Part shown: piece by piece, positions 8,586 through 16,531 of the stretch | Numbering within the stretch: position 1 is the stretch's first letter | Layout: each line of letters begins with the position of its first letter | Source: UBA1672 sp964351365 | GTDB lineage: Bacteria; Pseudomonadota; Alphaproteobacteria; Micavibrionales; Micavibrionaceae | Assembly (NCBI GenBank): GCA_964351365.1 | Contig: CAYGNP010000003.1 | Location: 1 to 64,000, forward strand | Direction of reading: 5' to 3' | DNA: 64,000 bases | The notes under the pieces: generated by a model | The model's database searches: none | What the model was told of the DNA's origin: nothing | Seen by the model: the letters and a program-made list of their open reading frames with translations, nothing else | Made by a program: the position numbers and the translations under genes

Positions 8586-9256
8586 GGCGCGATTTCCTCT
8601 CCGTCCCAGGCGAAAATCTTGCCGCTGTCGGCGGGGGTTCTTTGCTGCAAAATCTCAAGCATCATTTTGGATGAATTTTCGGCAGTGAACAGCTTTTTAT
8701 CCGGCACGCCGCCTTGAAAGGGTCTAGACAGGCCCGTATCGACCGTGCCGGGGTGAAGGGCGATAATGATGGCGTTTTTGCGGGTGCGCGCCGTTTCGAT
8801 GGCCGCGTTTTTAATTACCATATTCAACGCAGCTTTGGCGGCGCGATAGGCCGTCCAGCCGCCCAGCGCGTTGTCCGAGATACTGCCGACGCGGGCGGAA
8901 AGTGCGGCGCATACAGCGCGGTTTTCACGGGTTAGTTTGGGCAGGAAATGTTTCATGACCAGCGCAGGGCCGATGGTGTTAATGAGGAAGTTTTTTTCGA
9001 ATTTCTCTCTTGAGAGCTCGCGCAGGGCTTTTTCCGGCTTGATTGCCTCATCGTGCAAAAATCCGGTTGTGATGAGAATTATATCAAGGGGTGCGTCTAT
9101 GGTTGCGGCGGCGGATTGAATTGTGCTCTCGTCGGTATAATCCAATCCCGTCGAGCGCGAGAATTCATAGAGCGTGTTGCCGGCGCGCAAATGATTTGCG
9201 AAGGCGGCCCCGATGCCGCCCGTTGATCCGATAATCGCGATGTTTTGATTTTGCAT
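8582..9256 (-). CDS. Short-chain dehydrogenase/reductase
   Basis: 224-residue NAD(P)-dependent oxidoreductase of the classical SDR fold. The nucleotide-binding glycine motif is IIGSTGGIGAAF at residues 7-18. The catalytic Tyr-Lys pair is in YRAAKAALN and the active-site serine region is SARVGS. A PG motif follows in ALHPGTVDTGLSRPF. The sequence resembles the C-factor/CsgA-like subgroup. It is the first gene of the SDR-phrB-lipoprotein-gpx operon, its stop overlapping the phrB start. SDR genes next to photolyases recur in proteobacteria; the substrate is unknown. Confidence 0.88.
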   Translation of the reverse strand: MQNQNIAIIGSTGGIGAAFANHLRAGNTLYEFSRSTGLDYTDESTIQSAAATIDAPLDIILITTGFLHDEAIKPEKALRELSREKFEKNFLINTIGPALVMKHFLPKLTRENRAVCAALSARVGSISDNALGGWTAYRAAKAALNMVIKNAAIETARTRKNAIIIALHPGTVDTGLSRPFQGGVPDKKLFTAENSSKMMLEILQQRTPADSGKIFAWDGEEIAP

Positions 9257-9415
9257 GGTGTAAAGCTAACACCAATTCTGATGAAAATGTAACTTACAAA
9301 TTTTTAATTATTCACGTTGTGTAAAAAAACCGAGATGTGTTTAGCTCCTCAGCATGCAACGTCCCTAATTTCTGTGATGAAACAGGAATATGAACCCCTT
9401 AATGTGGGTTATTCT

Positions 9416-9979
9416 TTACGCGATGCGTGGGCCTGCGGGTCGAGTTGCTGCTGGTGCAACGGGTTGCGTAGCCGCATATTGTGCAACGGCATCTGCAATT
9501 TTAACAGCTGCTTCCGCTTGAGCTGCGTCAATATCTGGCGATGCAGTATCACTACCAAAGAGCGTTGCCATGATATCATTGTTTTCAGGCATACTTGCGA
9601 TTGTGGCACCCATTTCGTGCAGCGCTACGTCTATGCTTGCCTGAAGGAAAGCAACGGCGTCTGCCGGTTCGGGGGCAAGTAGATCACAAGCAATGTTGCT
9701 CACACGTCCACCGACTTCGAATGTTGTGCTTCCGGTGCGCGCTGCCAAACATTGATTTGCAGCACCGCCGAGCTCGTGCATAACCCCGCCGCCGCCGCCT
9801 CTGGCACGCATGATTTCCATCACGGTTCCAAGATAAGCCTCATTACCTGTATCGCTTAATCTCGAGGCTAGAACATTCATCATGCCGGGTGGCAGTATTC
9901 CGCGCTCCAGCATTGCAAACACATCTTGTGCTTGAACTGGTTCAGCTGCATTGAAACTTGCGGGGTCGTATAAAGCCAT
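9416..9979 (-). CDS. Hypothetical protein, 187 residues
   Basis: Not recognised. The start is supported by AAGGTGA six bases before the ATG. The protein is soluble, rich in Ala, Met and Gly, with no signal peptide or membrane segment. It has a GGGGG run near residue 60 and an Ala/Pro-rich tail ending GPRIA. The middle (DAVAFLQASIDVALHEMGATI) is likely helical. It stands alone between two operons. A weak hairpin (about 9385-9413) follows the stop but has no T-run. Confidence 0.6.
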   Translation of the reverse strand: MALYDPASFNAAEPVQAQDVFAMLERGILPPGMMNVLASRLSDTGNEAYLGTVMEIMRARGGGGGVMHELGGAANQCLAARTGSTTFEVGGRVSNIACDLLAPEPADAVAFLQASIDVALHEMGATIASMPENNDIMATLFGSDTASPDIDAAQAEAAVKIADAVAQYAATQPVAPAATRPAGPRIA

Positions 9980-10055
9980 ATCTCATCACCTTAAATTGTT
10001 TCCCTAATTTTATACTTATATTGCGCGAAAAAGCAAATAGTTTCGTATTTGGGGG

Positions 10056-11123
10056 TTAAGCCGCGTCTTTGAGGGGCTCGATCTTGGTCATGATGCCGCG
10101 TTCGGTGATGTAGCCGCTGACCAGTCTTGCGGGGGTGATATCGAAGGCGGGATTGGCCGCGGGGGAATGGGTGAGCTGCACTTCCTGAACGATTCCCTGA
10201 TCGCTGAGGCCAGTGATATGTGTGACTTCGCGCCCGCTCCGTTCCTCGATGGGGATCATATCTCCGCTTTCCATGCGATAATCGATGGTCGGGTATGGCA
10301 GGGCAATATAGAAAGGCACATTGTTATCTCTGGCGGCCAGCGCCTTGAGGTAGGTTCCGATTTTATTACAGACATCGCCATTGCGCGTGACGCGGTCTGT
10401 GCCGACCAGACATAGATCAACCTTGCCTTGCTGCATGAGCAGGCCGCCGGCATTATCGGCTATGACCGTATGGGGCACGCCGTGCTGCGCGAGTTCGTAG
10501 GCGGTGAGAAGAGCGCCCTGATTGCGGGGCCGTGTTTCATCTACCCAGACATGAATTTTCAGGCCTGCATCATGGGCCATGTAAATAGGCGCGGTGATGG
10601 TGCCGTAATCAACGGTTGCGAGCCAGCCTGCATTACAGTGCGTGAGAATATTGAGGGGCTCGCCGCCCCTGGACTTGGCCAGTTTTTGGAGCAAGGGCAG
10701 GCCATTTTCGCCGATTTTACGATTTATTTCAACGTCTTCGTCGCAGATTTCTCCTGCGCGCCTATAGGCAGCGGCGATGCGATTCTGCCCCGTTTGTGAT
10801 GCGGCGGCTTTTTGCACTTCATCCAGTGCCCAGCGCAAATTTACAGCCGTGGGGCGAGTGGCGAGCAGCATCTCGTAATTTTGCTGCAGCGATTCGTCTG
10901 AGGGGTCTGCGCGTAGTGCCAGGCATAGTCCGTATGCCCCAACCGCGGAGAGAAGCGGCGCGCCGCGCGTCCACATTTCAGATATGGCGCGCGCGGATTG
11001 TTCGGCAGTGGTGAGGGTAACATGCACCAGCTCCCAGGGGAGTTTGCGTTGATCGAAGATTCGCACCGACCAGCCATCTTCGTTCAGGGCAATAGAGCGG
11101 TAGTGCACGCCGTCAATTTTCAT
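10056..11123 (-). CDS. mtnA: S-methyl-5-thioribose-1-phosphate isomerase
   Basis: Converts 5-methylthioribose-1-phosphate to 5-methylthioribulose-1-phosphate in methionine salvage. 355 residues, typical for the family. The eIF2B-like fold is marked by WTRGAPLLSAVGAYG, the catalytic Cys in THCNAGWLATVDYGT and the catalytic Asp in LVGTDRVTRNGDVCNKIGTY. It is the last gene of the mtnB-mtnD-mtnC-mtnA operon, starting two bases after mtnC. The gene order is not the pathway order: MtnA acts first among the four. Confidence 0.96.
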   Translation of the reverse strand: MKIDGVHYRSIALNEDGWSVRIFDQRKLPWELVHVTLTTAEQSARAISEMWTRGAPLLSAVGAYGLCLALRADPSDESLQQNYEMLLATRPTAVNLRWALDEVQKAAASQTGQNRIAAAYRRAGEICDEDVEINRKIGENGLPLLQKLAKSRGGEPLNILTHCNAGWLATVDYGTITAPIYMAHDAGLKIHVWVDETRPRNQGALLTAYELAQHGVPHTVIADNAGGLLMQQGKVDLCLVGTDRVTRNGDVCNKIGTYLKALAARDNNVPFYIALPYPTIDYRMESGDMIPIEERSGREVTHITGLSDQGIVQEVQLTHSPAANPAFDITPARLVSGYITERGIMTKIEPLKDAA

Positions 11124-11125
11124 GC

Positions 11126-11821
11126 TTATGCTCTGACGGTTTCGGGCAGGATATCGTCAAAATCCGCTCTGACAGGGTATCCACCTGCATCGAAGAGTGA
11201 TTTTTCACGATCAAGGATAATCACATTCATCCCGGCGATATCGGCGGCTGTAATTTCCTCTGTGTTGTCCGAGAGAAAGAGGATATTTTCCTCTGGCAGG
11301 CCGATTTCTTCGATGATTTTATGATAGCTGGAGGGATCTTTTTTGCCGCCGATGGTGGTGTCATAATAGCCAGAGAACATGGCGTTGAGATCGCCGTATT
11401 CTGTATGGCCGAAGAGCAGCTTTTGCGCGGCTATCGAGCCGGAGGAATACACATAGAGCTTTATACCCTGCTCGCGCCAGCGTTTAAGCCCATGAAATGC
11501 ATCATCATAAATATGGCCGATAAGCTCGCCAGATTTATAGCCGTCTTCCCAGATTAAGCCCTGCAGGGTTTTGAGCGGCGTGATTTTTTTATCTTCGTCC
11601 ATATAGCGCAGTAAAACCTCGATGACTTCGTTCAGGCTGAGGTCAGGGTTGTTTTCTTCTTCGCGGACTTGCTCAAGTATATCTTCGATTTCGCGTTCAT
11701 TGTCGTAGACGAAATCGGCAAGATGTTCTTCGGCATAGGGGAAAAGCGTTTTTGTCACAAAAGACAGGGCAGTTGTGGTGCCCTCTATGTCTGTGACGAT
11801 GGCTTTGATTTTATGGCTCAT
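11126..11821 (-). CDS. mtnC: Enolase-phosphatase E1
   Basis: HAD-superfamily enzyme that enolises and dephosphorylates 2,3-diketo-5-methylthiopentyl-1-phosphate to acireductone. 231 residues. HAD motif I is VTDIEGTTTALSFV (nucleophile Asp and general acid Glu near residues 11-13). Motif II is in LYVYSSGSIAAQKLLF and motifs III/IV in KKDPSSYHKI and ILFLSDNTEEI. It lies two bases after mtnD and two bases before mtnA, so it is certainly co-transcribed with them. Confidence 0.96.
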   Translation of the reverse strand: MSHKIKAIVTDIEGTTTALSFVTKTLFPYAEEHLADFVYDNEREIEDILEQVREEENNPDLSLNEVIEVLLRYMDEDKKITPLKTLQGLIWEDGYKSGELIGHIYDDAFHGLKRWREQGIKLYVYSSGSIAAQKLLFGHTEYGDLNAMFSGYYDTTIGGKKDPSSYHKIIEEIGLPEENILFLSDNTEEITAADIAGMNVIILDREKSLFDAGGYPVRADFDDILPETVRA

Positions 11822-11823
11822 GG

Positions 11824-12384
11824 TTATGCGGCCCTTTGCTTGTTTTCAAATTTCGGGAAGCTGTCTGCGATTTTATCGCCGGTGAATTCTGCGACCCAAC
11901 CTTCCTTTGAGGTGAATAGGCGAATGCAGGTTAAATGCGGGTTTGGGCCCATATCGAACCAGTGCTTGACCCCTGTCGGCACGCTGATGAGATCGCCGCG
12001 TTCGCAGAGCGTCATGTAAACATTCCCGCCCTCGCGCAGATAAAAGATCCCTGCCCCCTCGACGAAAAAGCGAACCTCGTCTTCGCTGTGGGTGTGTTCG
12101 TTCAGGAATTTGTTGCGCAGAGCGTCCTTATCCGGATGATCGGATGAGAGGCGGATAATATCCACGGACTGATATCCGTTTTCCTCTTTTAATCTTTGTA
12201 TATCATCGGCATAAGCGTCCATGACGGCAGCATCATCTGCATCTTTTGGCAGGATCGCACGTGTTTGCCAGCGCTCAAAGCGGACGTTAATTTTTTCCAG
12301 AGCTTTTGTAATTGCTCCGCCATCTGAGGTATCCAGTGTGATGGATTCAGGCTGCGTGTCCGGATAGACGGTTAATCTGCTCAT
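11824..12384 (-). CDS. mtnD: Acireductone dioxygenase
   Basis: Metal-dependent cupin that cleaves acireductone to 2-keto-4-methylthiobutyrate and formate (Fe form). 186 residues beginning MSRLTVYPDTQPES. The metal-binding motif is NEHTHSEDEVRFFVEGAG (two His and a Glu), with the fourth ligand His in GVKHWFDMG. Its start lies 38 bases inside the end of mtnB in another frame, an unusually long overlap for this operon. The MSRLTVYPD start is conserved in the family, so the overlap looks real rather than a mis-chosen start. Confidence 0.96.
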   Translation of the reverse strand: MSRLTVYPDTQPESITLDTSDGGAITKALEKINVRFERWQTRAILPKDADDAAVMDAYADDIQRLKEENGYQSVDIIRLSSDHPDKDALRNKFLNEHTHSEDEVRFFVEGAGIFYLREGGNVYMTLCERGDLISVPTGVKHWFDMGPNPHLTCIRLFTSKEGWVAEFTGDKIADSFPKFENKQRAA

Positions 12385-13003
12385 TTATGCTCCTTTCCTT
12401 TGATTTTATCTGAGCGGCGTGCATTTCGCAAGTTAACATCATTTCGGTGGCCTCGATCACGCGCAAAGCTTCGTCCATATCCTTGCCCCAACCATACATA
12501 CCATGGGATGCGATGATGAAGGCAGGAGCGCCGTTCAGGCGTTTTTCAACCTGCGCGCTGAGGGCTTCTATGTCCTGTGTATTGGAGAAAATCGGCAGGA
12601 TTACATCCGTATCGTGGGTTTTTACACCGGGATAAGCCTTGAGCATTTCATAGCCGCTTAGGGTTATTTCATCCTGCACAACGGCGCGGGTGAGGACGGT
12701 TGAGGCCACGGAATGGGTGTGCAAAATGGCGTTTATATTTGGAAAAAGTCTGTAGATGCAACAATGAAGTAATGTCTCGGCGGAGGGGGTTTTATCCTCT
12801 AAGGGGTTGCCTTCAGAGTTAGCGAGCATGATGTCCTGAGGTTTTAAGAAGCCCTTGTGTGCGCCCGAAACCGTGATAGCCATCGAACCATCGCTAAGGC
12901 GCGCCGAGTAATTTCCGCTTGTAGCAGGAGCAAGGTTAAGATCATCGAGCCGTTTTCCGGCGGCGATGATTGCCGTTTGGGCGGTTTTGAATGAAAGGCT
13001 CAT
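12347..13003 (-). CDS. mtnB: Methylthioribulose-1-phosphate dehydratase
   Basis: Class II aldolase-fold zinc enzyme that dehydrates 5-methylthioribulose-1-phosphate. About 218 residues. Family marks are ATSGNYSARLSDGSMAITV (phosphate-binding loop), ILHTHSVASTVLTR (zinc His pair) and IASHGMYGWGKDMDEAL (third zinc His). The ATG at 13003 (MSLSFKTAQ) is preferred to one 18 codons upstream because the extension lacks family character. First gene of the mtn operon. No riboswitch-like structure was recognised in the short upstream region. Confidence 0.94.
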   Translation of the reverse strand: MSLSFKTAQTAIIAAGKRLDDLNLAPATSGNYSARLSDGSMAITVSGAHKGFLKPQDIMLANSEGNPLEDKTPSAETLLHCCIYRLFPNINAILHTHSVASTVLTRAVVQDEITLSGYEMLKAYPGVKTHDTDVILPIFSNTQDIEALSAQVEKRLNGAPAFIIASHGMYGWGKDMDEALRVIEATEMMLTCEMHAAQIKSKERSINEQINRLSGHAA

Positions 13004-13100
13004 GGTTTTGTTATACGAGATATGGCTTATTTTCTCAAGATGTTTCCTGCAGAACATTAAATGGGCAGATTAGGCTGTGTACTGTCTTGATTTTATCTTA

Positions 13101-13130
13101 AAAAAAAGCCCCCACTTTTGTGAGGGCTTT
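13101..13130 (-). terminator. Intrinsic terminator of the phasin gene
   Basis: On the minus strand AAAGCCCTCAC and GTGGGGGCTTT form a short-loop stem followed by a run of eight T, 23 bases after the phasin stop. Clear Rho-independent terminator, separating the phasin from the mtn operon downstream on the same strand. Confidence 0.88.
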
Positions 13131-13152
13131 CGGGATTTTGGAGAGATCAATC

Positions 13153-13536
13153 TTATGCAGCGACTGATTCGGACGCTTTTTTGATTGATTTTGTGATTTG
13201 TGCATTCACTGGCTCTGAGCTGTCTGTGATGATTTTTGTGCTCAGTTCAGAGATTTTTGTCGCGCCAGCAACAAAGTCATCGAAATTAGCCTGTGCGATC
13301 TTGCTTTGCACTTCAGCAAGCTCGTTTATTGTTTTGCTGCTCATCGCTTCTTTTGCGAATTTAGCCTGCTTTTCTGCTGATTTTTGAGCCATTGAAATAA
13401 CAGCGCCGAAGATTTCTTCGCAACCTTTCATCAGGATTGAGCTTGATTTTGTGTACGCGTCTGTGTATTGCGCGCCCAGATCGTTTGCTTCTTTAGCGAA
13501 TTTATCGAATTGTGTTTGTGATTGTGCCTTGCTCAT
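13153..13536 (-). CDS. Phasin family protein
   Basis: 127-residue, almost wholly helical protein of the phasin family, which coats polyhydroxyalkanoate granules. The core shows FDKFAKEANDLGAQYTDAYT, a central KSAEKQAKFAKEAMSSKTINEL stretch and FDDFVAGATKISELSTKI, the amphipathic pattern typical of phasin_2 proteins. No signal peptide. It is a single-gene unit with its own strong promoter and terminator, divergent from the DD-carboxypeptidase gene. No PHA synthase is in the window, so granule association is inferred from family only. Confidence 0.85.
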   Translation of the reverse strand: MSKAQSQTQFDKFAKEANDLGAQYTDAYTKSSSILMKGCEEIFGAVISMAQKSAEKQAKFAKEAMSSKTINELAEVQSKIAQANFDDFVAGATKISELSTKIITDSSEPVNAQITKSIKKASESVAA

Positions 13537-13586
13537 TTTTATCTCCTCAATGTGTATTTTGAAACCTTAAGTATGTTTCGAGAATA

Positions 13587-13615
13587 TTAATATCTGTCTG
13601 ATATGATGAAGTCAA
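13587..13615 (-). promoter_or_regulatory. Predicted sigma-70 promoter of the phasin gene
   Basis: TTGACT (13615-13610) and TATTAA (13592-13587) on the minus strand are spaced by 17 bases, about 50 bases before the phasin ATG. A good match to the housekeeping consensus, divergent from the promoter at 13668-13697. Confidence 0.6.
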
Positions 13616-13667
13616 GTACTTTTTTGTGCGGCGCACAATCGCATTCTTTTTTAGTTTGAATGCAATG

Positions 13668-13697
13668 TTGGACAAACAGAAGCGCTTCATATATAGT
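13668..13697 (+). promoter_or_regulatory. Predicted sigma-70 promoter of the DD-carboxypeptidase gene
   Basis: TTGGAC (13668-13673) and TATAGT (13692-13697) are spaced by 18 bases; a TATATA two bases earlier gives a 16-base spacing. Located about 70 bases before the ATG at 13766. Confidence 0.55.
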
Positions 13698-13765
13698 GCG
13701 TTGGAATGGGTGCGAGATTTCGCACTTTTGTTATTTTGAGGGATTTATTTACGTAATTCGGGACA

Positions 13766-15208
13766 ATGACTAGATCTTATTACTCTTACCGCAGACTGTC
13801 TGTTTTTTTATGCTTTTGCATTGCCTTAAGCACTGTTTTTGTTGCGGGTGATGTTCGGGCTAACAATAATGTTTACAAGAATAAGTATGCCGCTTTTGTT
13901 ATGGACGCCGATACGGGCCTGATTCTTCACCGGGAGAACGAAAACAAAGCTCTGCACCCGGCGTCTTTGACCAAAATGATGACTTTATTGATGGTGTTTG
14001 AGGCACTTGAGCGCGGTAAGCTTGATCTGGATGACCGGGTTGTGATTTCAAAACACGCGGCGGGGATGGTTCCCAGTAAGCTTGATTTGCCCGTCGGTTC
14101 TACAATAAAAGTTGAGGATGCTATCTTCGCGTTGGTCACAAAATCAGCAAACGATGTTGCCGTTGCTTTGGCTGAAAAGCTTGGCAAAACCGAGGCTAAT
14201 TTTGCAAATATGATGACGAACAAGGCGCAAAATATTGGTATGACCCGTACACGCTTTATGAATGCTTCCGGCCTTCATCACCCTCGCCAGGTGTCTTCAG
14301 CGCGTGATATGGCAAGACTTGCCCGTGTAATTTTGAGTGATTACAGCAAATATTATCACTATTTTTCAATGCAAAGTTTTACCTACCATGGCAAGGTCTA
14401 TAAGACGCATAACCGCCTGATGCAAAGCTATGAGGGTATGGACGGGTTTAAAACGGGCTATATTTATGCCTCAGGCTTTAATCTGGTTTCGTCTGCTGTG
14501 CGCAATAACCGCCGCCTGATTGGTGTTGTTTTTGGCGGTCGCAACGGAAATTCAAGAAACAAGCAAATGGCCCGTCTTTTGGATGAGTCTTTCAATAAGA
14601 TCAATGCAACCATGATTGCACAAGCAAGTATTCCTGTGCCGCAGAAAAAGCCTGGCACTGAAGTCATTGAGGTTGCAAGTGCAGATTTAATGCCTGAAAT
14701 TGAGAGCCAGGCGGGTACGCCCGATATTGCGCCGGATGTGTTTTATGGTTCGCGATGGGATATGCTCGCGGATGGTGATGGCCGCTCAATGTTTAATCGT
14801 TTGATTGGTGAGGGTGATTATGATATCGCCGTACGCAAGCGTATTGAGACGGGTCTTATTGCGGTTTCTGCGCATATGAATGAGGAAATCCCTGCTTCCG
14901 TATGGACAAGTGAGGGTGTTGTTGCTACTGCTGAACCGGCGGTTTTTGACTCCGGGCGCGGTGAGTGGGCCGTACAGATTGGTGCTTTTACATCACGATC
15001 ACGTACTGAGAGCGCAATATTACAAAGCATTTCTCTTTTGCCGGAGGCTTTGCGCTATGGCACAAGCGCGGTTGCGCCTATGCATACACGTGAAGGCTGG
15101 ATTTTCCGGGGCCGTCTTCATGGCTATTCCAAGCAGGCGGCTTATACGGCATGTAAAGCTCTTGATGACTGCATTCCTGTTGCACCAACCAATATTTTAA
15201 ATAAATAA
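13766..15208 (+). CDS. D-alanyl-D-alanine carboxypeptidase with C-terminal SPOR domain
   Basis: Low-molecular-weight penicillin-binding protein (PBP5/DacF type) that removes the terminal D-Ala of peptidoglycan stem peptides. A signal peptide covers residues 1 to about 32. The active-site serine motif SLTK is at 67-70, SAN at 127-129 and KTG at 229-231. A linker of about 130 residues follows, then a SPOR domain (about residues 390-470, WAVQIGAFTSRSRTESAIL onward) that binds denuded glycan at the septum. This PBP5-plus-SPOR arrangement is common in Alphaproteobacteria. The next gene begins one base after the stop, so the pilin-like protein is co-expressed. Confidence 0.93.
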   Translation: MTRSYYSYRRLSVFLCFCIALSTVFVAGDVRANNNVYKNKYAAFVMDADTGLILHRENENKALHPASLTKMMTLLMVFEALERGKLDLDDRVVISKHAAGMVPSKLDLPVGSTIKVEDAIFALVTKSANDVAVALAEKLGKTEANFANMMTNKAQNIGMTRTRFMNASGLHHPRQVSSARDMARLARVILSDYSKYYHYFSMQSFTYHGKVYKTHNRLMQSYEGMDGFKTGYIYASGFNLVSSAVRNNRRLIGVVFGGRNGNSRNKQMARLLDESFNKINATMIAQASIPVPQKKPGTEVIEVASADLMPEIESQAGTPDIAPDVFYGSRWDMLADGDGRSMFNRLIGEGDYDIAVRKRIETGLIAVSAHMNEEIPASVWTSEGVVATAEPAVFDSGRGEWAVQIGAFTSRSRTESAILQSISLLPEALRYGTSAVAPMHTREGWIFRGRLHGYSKQAAYTACKALDDCIPVAPTNILNK

Positions 15209-15209
15209 A

Positions 15210-15905
15210 ATGATTAGGCGTGATTTAAGTCACGATCGTTTCGATGAAAACGGTAATATTCTCATTATCATTCTTCTTGCTATTGCCCTCATTGCAGCGC
15301 TCACAGCGGCGCTTCAAGGGTCTGGCGGACAAAATGGCAATATTGATAAAGAGACGCTGCTTTTGAGGGTATCGGAGGTACAGCGTTATGGCTCTGAGCT
15401 TGAACGCGGGGTACATTATATCATGCAAAATAATTTGAGTGAGGTTGACCTCAGATTTGCTCATCCGGACGCAGATTCTGATTACGGGGATTTGGATTCG
15501 GATTCTGATAAGTCCGACCAGCTCTTTGCAAGAGAGGGGGGTGCTGCTCGTTACCGCCCTGCTCCGGCCGGAATTAACGATGGAAGCGCGTGGGAGTTTT
15601 ACGGCAATACGGCCTTGCCTGACGTTGGCTCTGATGAGGCGGAGTTGGTCGCTGTCTTACCAAATGTAAGTGCGGAATTTTGTACGGCGATGAACCGTTC
15701 TATTGGCTTTGACGGCCAACCTGAGGATTCATCTACATGTATTAACAGCGGTGCATCGGCGCGGTTTGATGATACAACTCAATTTGATTCTTCACCGAAT
15801 ACGACTGAGGAGACAACGTTTTCAATTAAACCTGCTGTTCAGGGGTGCGTGAGGTGTACGGGCAGCGATACCCTACATTATTATTTTGTACTTATGGCGC
15901 GCTAA
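15210..15905 (+). CDS. Pilin-like exported protein, homologue of the 57.2-57.9 kb protein
   Basis: 231 residues with a short charged head, then ENGNILIIILLAIALIAALT: a Gly followed by a long hydrophobic helix as in type IV pilins, but without the Glu at +5. The body shares the order GGAA, Y-x-PAPA, W-x-F, LPDVG and a two-Cys C-terminal part ending YYFVLMAR with the protein at 57169-57909 (GGAASYIPAPA, WVF, YYHVVIER). The two are therefore paralogues, although only one lies in the secretion locus. Four or more cysteines suggest disulfides. It follows the DD-carboxypeptidase by one base and converges with the FlgO-like gene, overlapping it by four bases. Confidence 0.72.
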   Translation: MIRRDLSHDRFDENGNILIIILLAIALIAALTAALQGSGGQNGNIDKETLLLRVSEVQRYGSELERGVHYIMQNNLSEVDLRFAHPDADSDYGDLDSDSDKSDQLFAREGGAARYRPAPAGINDGSAWEFYGNTALPDVGSDEAELVAVLPNVSAEFCTAMNRSIGFDGQPEDSSTCINSGASARFDDTTQFDSSPNTTEETTFSIKPAVQGCVRCTGSDTLHYYFVLMAR

Positions 15906-16504
15906 TTATCTGATGAGATACGATAGATGCGGGTTTGTGTTTTGGCCAGATTTCTAATCTCGCGTGATAGGGGCATTGTGTAGTCAAAATATGTCACGAT
16001 TTGGCCGCTATCTGCACTAAAAATTCTTAATTTGACGTCTACGGTTTTGGGGTTAACTTTATAAGCCCCTGTCACGATGAGGTTTGGCTTTATGTTGGCT
16101 GGAGGCTTGGGGTAGAGATTCTTGTTTCCCTCAGGCGCGACTTCATTCAAATATGTTCTGTAGCCCAGTTCTGCGAAGCGAAGGCCCATGGCTTCTGGAA
16201 CGGCATGGCCAAAAGGGGACGTGATTTGTTCATTATCCACCTCAACAAGTGGCTTCATGAGGAGAACATAGTCATTTTGAGTTGAGAGAACCTGACGGCG
16301 CACAGGCGATTGCTTTAGATCCATTGTCAGGAAATCCGCGGCGGCGAAGCTTTTTTCCTTTAGATTGACATTCGGGTTTGAGAATACGCCATGTGACGTG
16401 GCGGCAAGCCCCGCAACGCCAACTTTAAACCCCATATATTCCCCGCACGCGGAGAGCAGAGGCACGAACATACACATAAGAAGCAAAATGCGGTAAGTAG
16501 TCAT
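15902..16504 (-). CDS. FlgO-like outer-membrane lipoprotein
   Basis: 200 residues. The lipoprotein signal ends LLSACGEYM, giving lipidated Cys near residue 20. The mature part resembles the FlgO domain: a strand-rich VLLMKPLVEVDNEQITSPFG, then AMGLRFAELGYRTYLNEV, then LIVTGAYKVNPKTVDVKLRIFSADSGQ, which matches the family's repeated claim-and-response pattern of beta strands. FlgO proteins are accessory to flagella in Vibrio but are widespread in non-flagellar loci. No flagellar gene is near. It sits just downstream of another lipoprotein on the same strand and converges with the pilin-like gene. Confidence 0.65.
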   Translation of the reverse strand: MTTYRILLLMCMFVPLLSACGEYMGFKVGVAGLAATSHGVFSNPNVNLKEKSFAAADFLTMDLKQSPVRRQVLSTQNDYVLLMKPLVEVDNEQITSPFGHAVPEAMGLRFAELGYRTYLNEVAPEGNKNLYPKPPANIKPNLIVTGAYKVNPKTVDVKLRIFSADSGQIVTYFDYTMPLSREIRNLAKTQTRIYRISSDN

Positions 16505-16531
16505 TCAGTGCAATCTTGTTACAGCAACGTC

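Noticed and set aside
9385..9413. Possible terminator after the 187-residue orphan gene
   Set aside because: Stem is short (AACCC/GGGTT core) and no T-run follows.
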